From Tropicibacter sp. R16_0 (GTDB taxonomy: Bacteria > Pseudomonadota > Alphaproteobacteria > Rhodobacterales > Rhodobacteraceae), in assembly GCF_017743935.1 (NCBI RefSeq), contig NZ_JAGHRE010000003.1, positions 372,001 to 436,000 of the forward strand: a stretch of DNA of 64,000 nt, given 5' to 3'. Made by a program: the position numbers and the translations under genes. Below, one piece after another: positions 46,206 to 54,617 of this stretch (positions within the stretch are counted from its first letter, which is position 1; every line of letters begins with the position of its first letter). A model generated the notes under the pieces. That model saw only the letters and a list, made by a program, of their open reading frames with translations. It was not told where the DNA came from and ran no database searches.

Positions 46206-47648
46206 ATGATCCAGGCTGATCTGACCGTAATCCTGCCAGAGATTGTTCTGGCCGTGTATGCCATGGCGGCGCTGTTGGGGGCGGTTTACACCACCAAGGA
46301 TGGCATGGCCCCGTTGTTGGTTTGGGTGACCAGCGGGCTGATGGCCGTGCTGGCCATCTGGATCGCGACCAGCGGCAGTGGCACCAATGTTGCGTTCAAC
46401 GGAATGTTCGTCGACGACGGCTTTTCCCGCTTCTCCAAGGTGGCGATCCTGCTGAGTGCGGCGGCGGTGCTGGTGATGAGCCAGGACTATATGAACCGTC
46501 GAGGCCTTCTGCGGTTCGAATATCCGCTGTTGGTGGCTTTGGCTGCTGTTGGCATGATGATGATGGTCTCGGCGGGCGACTTGATGGCGCTTTACATGGG
46601 GCTCGAGCTGCAATCGCTGGCGCTTTATGTCGTGGCCTCCCTGCGTCGTGACAGTGTGAAATCGACCGAAGCGGGGCTGAAGTACTTTGTCCTCGGCGCA
46701 CTCAGCTCGGGTCTGCTGCTCTATGGCGCCTCGCTTGTCTATGGTTTCTCGGGCACCACGCTGTTCTCGGGCATCGTTCAGACCGCCAAACATGGTGAGC
46801 TGTCGGTTGGCCTGCTGTTCGGCTTGATCTTCCTGATCTCGGGTCTGGCGTTCAAGGTTTCGGCCGTGCCGTTCCACATGTGGACCCCGGACGTGTACGA
46901 AGGCTCGCCCACGCCGATCACTGCCTTCTTTGCCACCGCTCCCAAGGTTGCAGCGATGGCGCTGTTCGCGCGCCTGATGCACGACGCCTTTGGCGCGGCA
47001 GTGAAGGACTGGCAGCAGGTAATCGTGCTGTTGTCGGTGCTGTCGATGTTCCTGGGTGCGATTGCAGCCATCGGGCAGCGTGACATCAAGCGACTGATGG
47101 CGTTTTCGTCGATCGCGCACATGGGCTATGCCCTGATCGGTCTGGCGGCGGGCACGGAACTGGGCGTCAAATCGATGCTGATGTATCTGGCGATCTATGT
47201 GACCATGAACGTGGGCACCTTTGCCTTTATCCTGATGATGGAGCGTGACGGCCAGCCCGTCACTGACATCGAAGCGCTGCGCCAGTATGGCCGCCGTGAG
47301 CCGGGCAAAGCTCTGGCCGTTCTGATCCTGATGTTCTCGCTGGCCGGTGTGCCGCCGATGCTGGGCTTTTTTGCCAAATATGGCGTCTGGCAAGCGGGTG
47401 TGCAGGCCGATCTGACCGGGCTTGTGATCGCCTCGGCCGTGGCTTCGGTCATCGGGGCGTTCTATTACCTGCGGATCGTTTTCTACATGTATTTCGGGGA
47501 AGAGACCGAAGAGGCGCTCGACACCCATTCCTCGCCCATCTTGTGGGCGGCGTTGATGGGATCGGCGGCGCTGATGCTGGTCGGCGTGGTCTATCAGTTC
47601 GGGATTGAGGGCGCAGCGGCTGCTGCGGCGGCAACTCTTGTCAACTGA
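46206..47648 (+). CDS. nuoN: NADH-quinone oxidoreductase subunit N
   Basis: This 480-residue antiporter-like subunit completes the membrane arm. Features are [51 protein letters not shown] near 120-170, [40 protein letters not shown] near 218-258, and [23 protein letters not shown] near 297. I use the ATG at 46206 ([12 protein letters not shown]). The longer frame from 46137 overlaps nuoM. It is the last gene of the operon, followed by a terminator. Confidence 0.97.
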   Translation: MIQADLTVILPEIVLAVYAMAALLGAVYTTKDGMAPLLVWVTSGLMAVLAIWIATSGSGTNVAFNGMFVDDGFSRFSKVAILLSAAAVLVMSQDYMNRRGLLRFEYPLLVALAAVGMMMMVSAGDLMALYMGLELQSLALYVVASLRRDSVKSTEAGLKYFVLGALSSGLLLYGASLVYGFSGTTLFSGIVQTAKHGELSVGLLFGLIFLISGLAFKVSAVPFHMWTPDVYEGSPTPITAFFATAPKVAAMALFARLMHDAFGAAVKDWQQVIVLLSVLSMFLGAIAAIGQRDIKRLMAFSSIAHMGYALIGLAAGTELGVKSMLMYLAIYVTMNVGTFAFILMMERDGQPVTDIEALRQYGRREPGKALAVLILMFSLAGVPPMLGFFAKYGVWQAGVQADLTGLVIASAVASVIGAFYYLRIVFYMYFGEETEEALDTHSSPILWAALMGSAALMLVGVVYQFGIEGAAAAAAATLVN

Positions 47649-47668
47649 TCTGCATAATCGCTTTGCAC

Positions 47669-47699
47669 AAAGGGGCCTGGTCAATCGACCGGGCCTTTT
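47669..47699 (+). terminator. nuo operon terminator, ending at the birA start
   Basis: An extended stem (AAGGGGCCTGGTC paired with GACCGGGCCTTTT, 13 positions including three G-U) with loop AATC is followed by TTTTG. Its tail ends only three bases before the birA ATG. A true Shine-Dalgarno for birA is not seen apart from the hairpin sequence, so the hairpin may also control birA expression. Confidence 0.8.
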
Positions 47700-47702
47700 G
47701 TC

Positions 47703-48452
47703 ATGAAGGCCTGGCCGCACGGATATGGCCGCCGGGTGTTTGAAGAGATCGACAGCACCCTGAACGAGGCCGCCCGGATCGCGCCAACGCTGGCGGGGCC
47801 GGAATGGATCATGGCCTATCACCAGACTGCGGGCCGCGGACGGCGCGGCCGGGTGTGGAAGAACCCGCGCGGCAACTTCTCATCCACGTTGGTGCTGCGC
47901 CCCGAGGGGCCGCCCGAACAGGCGGCGCTGCGCAGCTTTGTGGCGGCCTTGGCGCTCTTTGATGCCTTCGTGGCCGTCACGGGCCGGGCGGATGGCCTGT
48001 CGCTGAAATGGCCCAACGATGTGCTGCTGAACGGCGGCAAGATCGCGGGCATCCTGCTGGAAAGCGCAGGAAACGGAGGCGGGGTCACCCATCTGGCTGT
48101 TGGTATCGGTGTGAACCTGATCGCTGGCCCACCCGAGGACATCCTGGAAGAACGCGCGACACGCCCGGTTTCACTGCTGGGAGAGACGGGCCTCAAGGTC
48201 GAGCCCGAGGACTTCCTGCTGGAACTGGCGCTTTCGTTCGACAAATACGAAACCCAATTGCGGACCTATGGGTTTGAACCCATTCGCACCGCCTGGCTGG
48301 CCCGCGCCGCCAAGTTGGGAGAGGTCATTACCGCTCGTACCGCAACGTCCGAAACCGTGGGCACCTTTGAAACGGTGGACGCAGACGGCAACCTTGTCCT
48401 AAACACCGCCAAAGGGCGCGTCAGTATCCCGGCGGCCGACGTCTATTTCTGA
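47703..48452 (+). CDS. birA: Biotin-[acetyl-CoA-carboxylase] ligase
   Basis: This 249-residue protein attaches biotin to acceptor proteins through biotinyl-AMP. It has the biotin-protein ligase core: IDSTLNEAARI, the substrate loop YHQTAGRGRRGRVWKNPRGNFSSTLVLRP (residues 38-67), LKWPNDVLLNGGKIAGILLES near 100-125, GIGVNL near 135, and a C-terminal SH3-like part. No DNA-binding N-terminal domain is present, so this is the monofunctional type. Likely acceptors include MccA encoded at 23164. It follows the nuo terminator by three bases. Confidence 0.92.
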   Translation: MKAWPHGYGRRVFEEIDSTLNEAARIAPTLAGPEWIMAYHQTAGRGRRGRVWKNPRGNFSSTLVLRPEGPPEQAALRSFVAALALFDAFVAVTGRADGLSLKWPNDVLLNGGKIAGILLESAGNGGGVTHLAVGIGVNLIAGPPEDILEERATRPVSLLGETGLKVEPEDFLLELALSFDKYETQLRTYGFEPIRTAWLARAAKLGEVITARTATSETVGTFETVDADGNLVLNTAKGRVSIPAADVYF

Positions 48453-48466
48453 GAAAGGGGCAGAGC

Positions 48467-49240
48467 ATGCTCTTGGCCATCGACTGCGGCAACACAAACA
48501 CTGTCTTTTCGATCTGGGACGGGACCGAGTTTCTGTGCACCCTGCGCACCTCGACCCATCATTCGCGGACAGCGGATGCCTATTTCACCTGGTATTCGAC
48601 GCTGGTGAAGCACTATGGGCTGGATGTGGACATCACCGAGGTGATCATTTCGTCCACGGTGCCGCGCGTTGTGTTCAACCTGCGCGTCTTTGCCGACCGT
48701 TTCTTTGGTGCGCGTCCCATTGTGGTGGGCAAGCCCGAGTGTCTGTTGCCGCATCAACCGCGAGTGGACGAGGGGACGCAGGTGGGGCCAGATCGCCTTG
48801 TGAACTCGGCCGGGGCCTTTGATCGTCATGGCGGCGATCTGATCGTGGTGGATTTCGGAACGGCGACCACCTTTGACGTTGTGGATCACGATGGTGCCTA
48901 TGTGGGCGGCGCAATTGCGCCGGGCGTAAACCTGAGCCTTGAAGCTCTGCATATGGCGGCGGCGGCACTGCCACATGTGGACATTGCCAAGCCTCAGCGT
49001 GTAGTAGGCACCAACACCGTGGCCTGCATGCAATCCGGCGTGTTCTGGGGCTATGTCGGCCTGGTGCGAGAAATTTGTACGCGTATCCGCGAGGAGCGCG
49101 ACCGACCAATGAAGATCGTGGCGACAGGCGGGCTGGCCCCGCTGTTTCAGCAAAACGCTGATCTGTTTGACGCCATGGAAGAAGATTTGACGATGCACGG
49201 GCTGACCGTGATTCATCGCTACAACAAGGAATATGGCTGA
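48467..49240 (+). CDS. coaX: Type III pantothenate kinase
   Basis: This 257-residue protein phosphorylates pantothenate in CoA synthesis and belongs to the CoaX (type III, acetate-kinase-like) family. The motifs are LLAIDCGNTNTVFSIWDG at the N-terminus (phosphate 1), VIISSTVPRVVFNL, GPDRLVNSAGAF near residue 105, IVVDFGTATTFDVVDHDGAYVGGAIAPG near 125, and a late IVATGGLAPLF. It starts 15 bases after birA and three bases before the RNase J gene, forming birA-coaX-rnj. The type III enzyme is not inhibited by CoA in family members studied. Confidence 0.95.
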   Translation: MLLAIDCGNTNTVFSIWDGTEFLCTLRTSTHHSRTADAYFTWYSTLVKHYGLDVDITEVIISSTVPRVVFNLRVFADRFFGARPIVVGKPECLLPHQPRVDEGTQVGPDRLVNSAGAFDRHGGDLIVVDFGTATTFDVVDHDGAYVGGAIAPGVNLSLEALHMAAAALPHVDIAKPQRVVGTNTVACMQSGVFWGYVGLVREICTRIREERDRPMKIVATGGLAPLFQQNADLFDAMEEDLTMHGLTVIHRYNKEYG

Positions 49241-49243
49241 CAA

Positions 49244-50911
49244 ATGAGCAGCGAAAGATTGATTTACCTGCCCCTCGGCGGGGCAGGTGAAATTGGCATG
49301 AATGCCTATGTGTACGGCTATGGAGCAGCGGACAAGGAACGCTTTATCCTGGTCGATCTGGGTGTTGCGTTTCCCGATATGGACACCACGCCAGGCGTGG
49401 ATCTGATCATGCCTGACATGGCTTGGCTGATGGAGCGCGCCGACCGGCTCGATGCAATCTTCATCACCCACGCCCATGAGGATCACGTGGGCGGCGTGGC
49501 GCATTTTTACGCCAAGCTGGGTGCGCCGGTTTATGCGCGTGCCTTTACCGCCAACATCGCCCGTCGAAAGCTGGACGAACACGGTCACCCGCCCGAGGCG
49601 GTCCGGACCGTGTCCAGTTGGCCCGAGACGATTAAGGCGGGGCCCTTCACGGTGGGCTTTGCGCCCATGTCTCACTCGATCCCTGAAAGCGCAGGCCTTG
49701 TGATCGACAGCCCGGCGGGCCGTGTCGTGCATACCGGCGATTTCAAACTGGACCCGAACCCGGTGGTGGGTGAGGCGTTTGATTCCGACATGTGGGCCGA
49801 GATCGCCAAGCCCGGCGTGCGCGCGTTGGTCTGTGACAGCACCAATGTGTTTTCGACCCACCCGGGCCGCTCGGAATCCGAAGTGGGCCCCGAGATCGTT
49901 CGGCTGGTGAGTGAAGCCGAAGGTATGGTTGTAGCGACCACATTTGCCAGCAACGTGGCGCGGGTGAAAACCCTGGCCGAAGCGGCAGATCGGGCTGGGC
50001 GTTCGGTCGTGCTGCTCGGGCGCGCGATGCGGCGGATGATCGATGCGGCGATTGAAACCGGCGTCCTGACGGATTTCCCAAAGGTGATCAGCGCCGAAGA
50101 GGCGCGCGATGTGCCGCGTGAACACGTGATGCTGATCGTGACCGGCAGCCAGGGCGAGCGCCGTGCCGCCAGTGCACAGCTGGCGCGCGGCAAGTATCGC
50201 GGGCTTGAGGTGAAAGAGGGCGATCTGTTCCTGTTCTCGTCCAAGACCATTCCGGGCAACGAAAAGGGTGTGATCCGCATCATCAACCAGTTCAGCGAAA
50301 AGGGCGTGGACGTGGTGGATGACAGTTCGGGCCTGTATCACGTATCGGGGCACGCCAACCGCCCCGATCTGGAAACACTGCACGGCATCATCGATCCGCA
50401 GATGGTGATCCCGATGCACGGTGAGCATCGCCACCTGCGCGCCCATGCCAAACTGGCCGAAAGCCATGGCCGCCCCGGCATCGTGGCCGTGAATGGCATG
50501 ATGCTGGACCTGTCGGGCAATGCACCGACGGTGGCCGAATACGTTGAGACCGGGCGCAGCTATCTGGACGGCTCGGTCATGGTGGGCGCACTAGACGGTG
50601 TGGTCCGCGATCGCATCCGCATGGCGCTGAACGGGCATGTGCTGGTCACTGTCATTCTGGACGAAGAGGATGAGCCCCTGGGGGAACCCTGGTGCGAGAC
50701 CATGGGTTTGCCGGACATGGGCAGCTCCAAGGCATCCTTGGTGGATGTGATGGAAGAGGACCTAAACCAGTTCCTGATGCGCGCCGGCGCCAAGACGCTG
50801 AAAGACGACGACAAACTTGAAGAGGCGCTGCGCCGGATCGTACGTCAGACCGCACAGGCCGAGATTGGCAAGAAGCCCGAAGTCACCGTCGTCACCAGCC
50901 GGATGCGCTAA
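49244..50911 (+). CDS. rnj: Ribonuclease J
   Basis: This 555-residue metallo-beta-lactamase/beta-CASP nuclease degrades and processes RNA by endo- and 5'-3' exo-nucleolysis. The metal motif ITHAHEDHVGGVAHF lies near residue 75, followed by GPFTVGFAPMSHSIPESAGLV, HTGDFKLDPNPV, and CDSTNVFSTHPGRSESEVG near 200. The beta-CASP part has IVTGSQGERRAAS near 300 and later motifs VSGHANRPDLETLHGIIDPQMVIPMHGEHRHLRAHAKLA. The C-terminal domain helps in dimerisation. A terminator follows the stop by about 20 bases. Confidence 0.95.
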   Translation: MSSERLIYLPLGGAGEIGMNAYVYGYGAADKERFILVDLGVAFPDMDTTPGVDLIMPDMAWLMERADRLDAIFITHAHEDHVGGVAHFYAKLGAPVYARAFTANIARRKLDEHGHPPEAVRTVSSWPETIKAGPFTVGFAPMSHSIPESAGLVIDSPAGRVVHTGDFKLDPNPVVGEAFDSDMWAEIAKPGVRALVCDSTNVFSTHPGRSESEVGPEIVRLVSEAEGMVVATTFASNVARVKTLAEAADRAGRSVVLLGRAMRRMIDAAIETGVLTDFPKVISAEEARDVPREHVMLIVTGSQGERRAASAQLARGKYRGLEVKEGDLFLFSSKTIPGNEKGVIRIINQFSEKGVDVVDDSSGLYHVSGHANRPDLETLHGIIDPQMVIPMHGEHRHLRAHAKLAESHGRPGIVAVNGMMLDLSGNAPTVAEYVETGRSYLDGSVMVGALDGVVRDRIRMALNGHVLVTVILDEEDEPLGEPWCETMGLPDMGSSKASLVDVMEEDLNQFLMRAGAKTLKDDDKLEEALRRIVRQTAQAEIGKKPEVTVVTSRMR

Positions 50912-50931
50912 GTCGACGAGAGCAAAAAAGA

Positions 50932-50972
50932 AAAACCACCCGCCAGAGTGATCTGGTGGGCGGTTTTCTTTT
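50932..50972 (+). terminator. Terminator after rnj
   Basis: AAAACCACCCGCCAG pairs with CTGGTGGGCGGTTTT around the loop AGTGAT (one mismatch, one G-U), followed by CTTTT. It marks the end of the birA-coaX-rnj transcript. Confidence 0.85.
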
Positions 50973-50996
50973 GTGAGTGGTGGTCTTGCTTGGCGT

Positions 50997-51170
50997 TTAC
51001 GCCGGGTGTTTGCCTGCAAAGAGCAGGCTGATCTTGCGGGGCAGGGCGAAAATTGCCTTGACCGCAGAGGTCACGCCGTCGGCCACAGCACGGCTGCGGG
51101 CCATTTCGGCTTGCAGGCGGATGGATTCGATTTCGGCGGCGCACGGAAAGTGCATGTTGTTGGTATTCAT
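50997..51170 (-). CDS. Small protein of unknown function (57 aa)
   Basis: A short minus-strand frame starting at ATG 51170, giving MNTNNMHFPCAAEIESIRLQAEMARSRAVADGVTS and a helical basic C-terminus KAIFALPRKISLLFAGKHPA. The composition and helix pattern look like real coding sequence and resemble short unannotated Rhodobacterales proteins that I cannot name with certainty. An upstream in-frame ATG at 51188 would add six residues. It lies between two opposite-facing terminators, so it is its own transcript. Confidence 0.55.
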   Translation of the reverse strand: MNTNNMHFPCAAEIESIRLQAEMARSRAVADGVTSAVKAIFALPRKISLLFAGKHPA

Positions 51171-51289
51171 CTTCGTATCTCGGATCATCTTGTTGAGGCT
51201 GTCACATAAGGTTCACGTGACGCCAACACATCGGATGTTATCGCAAACCCGCCATGTTCCCATTGCACGGCTCAAGGTGCGCGGACATG

Positions 51290-51323
51290 AAAAAGCGCCC
51301 GCATGTGGGGACATGGGGCGCTT
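51290..51323 (-). terminator. Terminator of the DEAD-box helicase gene
   Basis: AAGCGCCC (51293-51300) pairs with GGGCGCTT (51316-51323), with an inner CATGT-GGGG-ACATG helix. On the minus strand the stem is followed by a run of T. It lies just downstream of the helicase stop at 51347. Confidence 0.85.
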
Positions 51324-51346
51324 GCGTGTCTTGATGTTTCGAATGC

Positions 51347-52723
51347 TCAGCCGGCGCGGCGTTCTGCAAAGCTCAGAGCGATGAAACTGGGCAGGTGATC
51401 GCCCATGCCAACGACCTTGTTGTCTCGATCATGACGGTCACGCCCGCGGGGCTTTTGCTTGTTTTCGGTCGGCTTGTCCGATTTGTCCGACTTGCGGGAC
51501 TTGGCAGCGCTTTTCTTTTCGCGCGGTTCCTTGGCCTCGTCCTTTGGCTTTTCCTTGGCCTCGACCGGTTTCGATTTGACCGGGTTTTCCAGGCGTGGGA
51601 TCTCTTTCTGGATTAGCTGTTCAACCGCAACCAGCGCTTTTTCATCGCGGGGGCCGCAGATGGTGATCGCCTTGCCTTCGCGTCCGGCCCGGCCCGTGCG
51701 ACCGATGCGGTGGACGTAATCCTCGGGGTGGCCGGGGACATCGAAGTTGATCACATGGCTGACGCTGGGAACGTCCAGACCACGCGCAGCCACGTCCGAG
51801 GCAACCAGCAGGCGTAGGGATCCGTCACGGAAGCCGTCGAGCGTCTTGGTGCGTTGTGACTGATCCAGATCGCCATGGATGGCCGCAGCATCATAGCCGT
51901 ATTTCTTGAGCGATTTCGCGCAGATATCCACATCCGTCTTGCGGTTGCAGAAGATGATGGCGTTGGTGCATTTGTCGCCCTCGCCGTCGATCAGCGCGCG
52001 CAGAACCTTGCGTTTCTCGCTGCCTTCGCGGTCGCGGCGCGATGCTTTGAACAGGACCACGCCCTGCTCGATGGTCTCGGACGCCGTGGCCTGGCGCGCG
52101 ACCTCGACCCGCTCGGGCGCGGACAGGAAGGTGTTGGTGATCCGCTCGATCTCGGGCGCCATGGTGGCCGAGAAGAACAGGGTCTGGCGGGTGAACGGCG
52201 TCAGGCCAAAGATGCGTTCGATGTCGGGGATGAACCCCATATCGAGCATACGGTCAGCCTCGTCCACGACCATCACCTTGACGTCCGACAGGATCAGCTT
52301 GCCGCGCTCGAAATGGTCCAGCAAGCGGCCCGGAGTGGCGATCAGAACGTCGACACCTTTGTCGATGATCGCTTCCTGCTCCTTGAAGCTGACGCCGCCG
52401 ATGAGCAGCGCCTTGGTCAGCTTCATGTGCTTGGTGTAAGTGTCAAAGTTCTCGGCCACCTGGGCGGCCAGCTCGCGCGTTGGACACAGCACCAGGCTGC
52501 GCGGCATGCGCGCACGCGCACGGCCACGGGCCAGCAGTGTGATCATCGGCAGCGTGAAGCTGGCGGTTTTGCCGGTGCCGGTCTGAGCAATCCCCAGAAC
52601 ATCGCGCCCTTCCAGGGCGGGGGGGATGGCGCCAGCCTGAATTGGGGTGGGGGATTCATACCCCGCCTCGGCAATAGCCTTGAGAACCTTGGGATTCAGG
52701 TTGAGGTCGGTAAATTTCGTCAT
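51347..52723 (-). CDS. DEAD-box ATP-dependent RNA helicase
   Basis: This 458-residue protein unwinds or remodels RNA. The N-terminal core has Q-motif-like PTPIQAGAIPP, motif I AQTGTGKTASFTLP near 46, PTRELAAQVAENF near 92, TPGRLLDHF near 140 and the DEAD box VVDEADRMLDMGF near 163. Motif III FFSATM follows, and RGLDVPSVSHVINFDVPGHPEDYVHRIGRTGRAG near 320-352 completes the second core domain. The C-terminal tail (390-458) is Lys/Glu/Ser-rich, as in RhlE-type proteins. I use ATG at 52723 (MTKFTDLNLNPKVLKAI); upstream codons to 52831 are probably not translated. Adaptation to cold and ribosome assembly are typical roles. Confidence 0.93.
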   Translation of the reverse strand: MTKFTDLNLNPKVLKAIAEAGYESPTPIQAGAIPPALEGRDVLGIAQTGTGKTASFTLPMITLLARGRARARMPRSLVLCPTRELAAQVAENFDTYTKHMKLTKALLIGGVSFKEQEAIIDKGVDVLIATPGRLLDHFERGKLILSDVKVMVVDEADRMLDMGFIPDIERIFGLTPFTRQTLFFSATMAPEIERITNTFLSAPERVEVARQATASETIEQGVVLFKASRRDREGSEKRKVLRALIDGEGDKCTNAIIFCNRKTDVDICAKSLKKYGYDAAAIHGDLDQSQRTKTLDGFRDGSLRLLVASDVAARGLDVPSVSHVINFDVPGHPEDYVHRIGRTGRAGREGKAITICGPRDEKALVAVEQLIQKEIPRLENPVKSKPVEAKEKPKDEAKEPREKKSAAKSRKSDKSDKPTENKQKPRGRDRHDRDNKVVGMGDHLPSFIALSFAERRAG

Positions 52724-52906
52724 GTGTTTCCGCGGTTTGCGGACACATTCACGGCCCGCACGTCTGGTGTGAGCCGGGTCCGTATGACCCTGCGCTGATT
52801 GCGCATCACGGCTCGGTCGGGGGCATAGCAAAATCCCCGGCTGCGGTCAAATGCAGAGGGTTTAGGGCAGGATGAAACGTGGCGAAACATGCTTTCCGGC
52901 GACAAC

Positions 52907-53851
52907 CTACCCGAAATCAGGGAACTGTTTCCTGAGCTTCCGGTCCAGGTCGAGCGGGCACTGGAACAAAAGGCCCTGATCCTTGAGCCGTTGGCGGCCT
53001 TCCGGCGATGTGGCGTTCAACTCGTCATAGAAGGCGCGCAGGCCGACCTCGCCCTCTTGGTCCTCGATCTCGGCAAGCAGTTCGTGCATCGACATCCCGC
53101 CCTTGTCGCGCGCGATATTGGGGGCCAGGCTGGCGCGATAAGCGCCTTTGCTGCGGCGAAAGGCCAGGCTGCGCCGCCAGTCCTCCCAGTCTTTGGCGTG
53201 GCAATGGAGCAGAGCCACATTGTCCAGATCAGTCGAAGGCACCTGCGTTTTTCCGCCCTGAAAGGCGTTGTGAATGCGGATCCCGATCTTGTCCAATCCT
53301 GTGCGCACAATGACCTTTCCGGCCACGTGGCTAAGAAACCCGCCTTTTACGAAACTGCCATATTTGGGAAAAAGCTTACTGATGATGGTTGCGCGATCCG
53401 GGCCGGGAGGAATGAAGCCTTTGAACCAATCGCCGGGGCCTGCCAACTGTTCCCGGGGGCGGGCGCGCAGGCAAAGTGTGTCCGAGGAGACGTCATTCAG
53501 GATTTGACCAAAGGGACGTTCTGGCCACAGGAACTCGTCCACATCGATATGAGCCAACCAATCGACCTGCGGATTGCGGCGATAGGTACGGGTGGCATTG
53601 AGGCTCTGGCGCGGTTGATGCATGTCGGGACGCTCTTTGCCCCATTTGGTCCAATAGGCATCGTCACAGGTGGTGACGCGTACTTTTGGATGGGCTTTGA
53701 GATGCGCAAAAGCCACCTCGTCGGGAGCATCCAGATAGATGTGGACCCGATGCGCACCCAATTCCAAATGATGGGCCGCGAACTTCAGCGTGTCCTGGGT
53801 AGCGGCTTTGATGGTGGCAACGACGCCCCATGTGGTGTCAGGCTTTGGCAT
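52907..53851 (-). CDS. Glycosyltransferase family 2-like protein
   Basis: This 314-residue protein resembles GT2/GT92-type glycosyltransferases: WGVVATIKAATQDTLKFAAHHLELGAHRVHIYLDAPDE at the N-terminus, and a DxD-like HIDVDEFLWPERPF near residue 100 that would bind the metal and nucleotide sugar. The C-terminal half is variable, with ALLHCHAKDWEDW and long helices. The substrate is unknown. It overlaps the upstream unknown gene by 14 bases, so the two are co-translated. I use the ATG at 53851 (MPKPDTTWG), not the upstream 53887. Confidence 0.8.
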   Translation of the reverse strand: MPKPDTTWGVVATIKAATQDTLKFAAHHLELGAHRVHIYLDAPDEVAFAHLKAHPKVRVTTCDDAYWTKWGKERPDMHQPRQSLNATRTYRRNPQVDWLAHIDVDEFLWPERPFGQILNDVSSDTLCLRARPREQLAGPGDWFKGFIPPGPDRATIISKLFPKYGSFVKGGFLSHVAGKVIVRTGLDKIGIRIHNAFQGGKTQVPSTDLDNVALLHCHAKDWEDWRRSLAFRRSKGAYRASLAPNIARDKGGMSMHELLAEIEDQEGEVGLRAFYDELNATSPEGRQRLKDQGLLFQCPLDLDRKLRKQFPDFG

Positions 53852-54590
53852 GTTGCTTCTTCGGTTTGTAGCGTCGCAGGCGGGCAAAGATGGTTTTGCG
53901 GTCGGACATGATCATTCGCAGCATCTTGAACCCCAGAGGCCGAAGGACGGGATCGGTTTCGGCCAGGCGCCAGAGGCGGGCCAGCATGTTCATGTCCAGA
54001 TCCCCGTGTTCGAGAGAGTAGGCGTCCATGCCAAAGGCAAGGGAATCACGGGGTTTGGCCCCTCGGACCCGGGGGAACCCACTGTCGTTTCCACGCCCCG
54101 AAAGGCGGCGTTCGCTGTCGTGGAGTTTGACAAGATCGAAGAGCATCGACAGGCCTTGGCCGCCCAACCGCTGTTCGATGGTATCGCCGTGGTCGCCAAA
54201 GGTGGTGGCGGCAGAAATCATCCAGCGCACCGACAGGGTATCGGCCAGAAACTGCCCTTGTTCCCGCCAGATCCGCAGAAAGAGCTGACGGGCCTCATCC
54301 GAGGCGTCACGACGGCGCAGTAAGGCGATTGAGAGTGCGTGGAGCAGGTGCAGGGCGTTGCCGCCGTCAAACTCCAATTCAAGCGCGTGGAGCTTGCGGC
54401 GCGCGTCGGTCTTGTTCTCGGGCAGGGGGCGATCGGGCTCTGCGGTGACCGTTTGCTGCGCCAGGGCCGCCAGGTCCACATCGGCCGGGGGCAGCACCAG
54501 ATGAGTGTTCTGGAACGGCCGTTCGGCCTGTTCCAGATTGCGCATCAAGCTGTAGTAACCGCCGGGATATACAGGGTTTTCAATGTCCAT
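53838..54590 (-). CDS. Protein of unknown function (250 aa), linked to prfC and a glycosyltransferase
   Basis: This 250-residue protein has no signal peptide or clear membrane segment and is mostly helical and charged (QAERPFQNTHLVLPPADVDLAALAQQ, ALHLLHALSIALLRRRDASDEARQLFLRIW, and a basic C-terminus RRYKPKKQHAKA). I do not recognise a family. It begins 27 bases after prfC and overlaps the glycosyltransferase start, so it probably forms the operon prfC-hyp-GT2. The link to cell-envelope work through the glycosyltransferase is inference. Confidence 0.7.
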   Translation of the reverse strand: MDIENPVYPGGYYSLMRNLEQAERPFQNTHLVLPPADVDLAALAQQTVTAEPDRPLPENKTDARRKLHALELEFDGGNALHLLHALSIALLRRRDASDEARQLFLRIWREQGQFLADTLSVRWMISAATTFGDHGDTIEQRLGGQGLSMLFDLVKLHDSERRLSGRGNDSGFPRVRGAKPRDSLAFGMDAYSLEHGDLDMNMLARLWRLAETDPVLRPLGFKMLRMIMSDRKTIFARLRRYKPKKQHAKA

Positions 54591-54617
54591 CGGGCTGACT
54601 TTAGGCCAGCCCGTGGT

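Noticed and set aside
46101-47822. 573-codon minus-strand frame opposite nuoN
   Set aside because: The composition is His/Gln/Arg-rich and it spans the nuo terminator; no sign of real coding.
48443-50467. 674-codon minus-strand frame opposite coaX and rnj
   Set aside because: Covers two clear plus-strand genes and has shadow-like composition.
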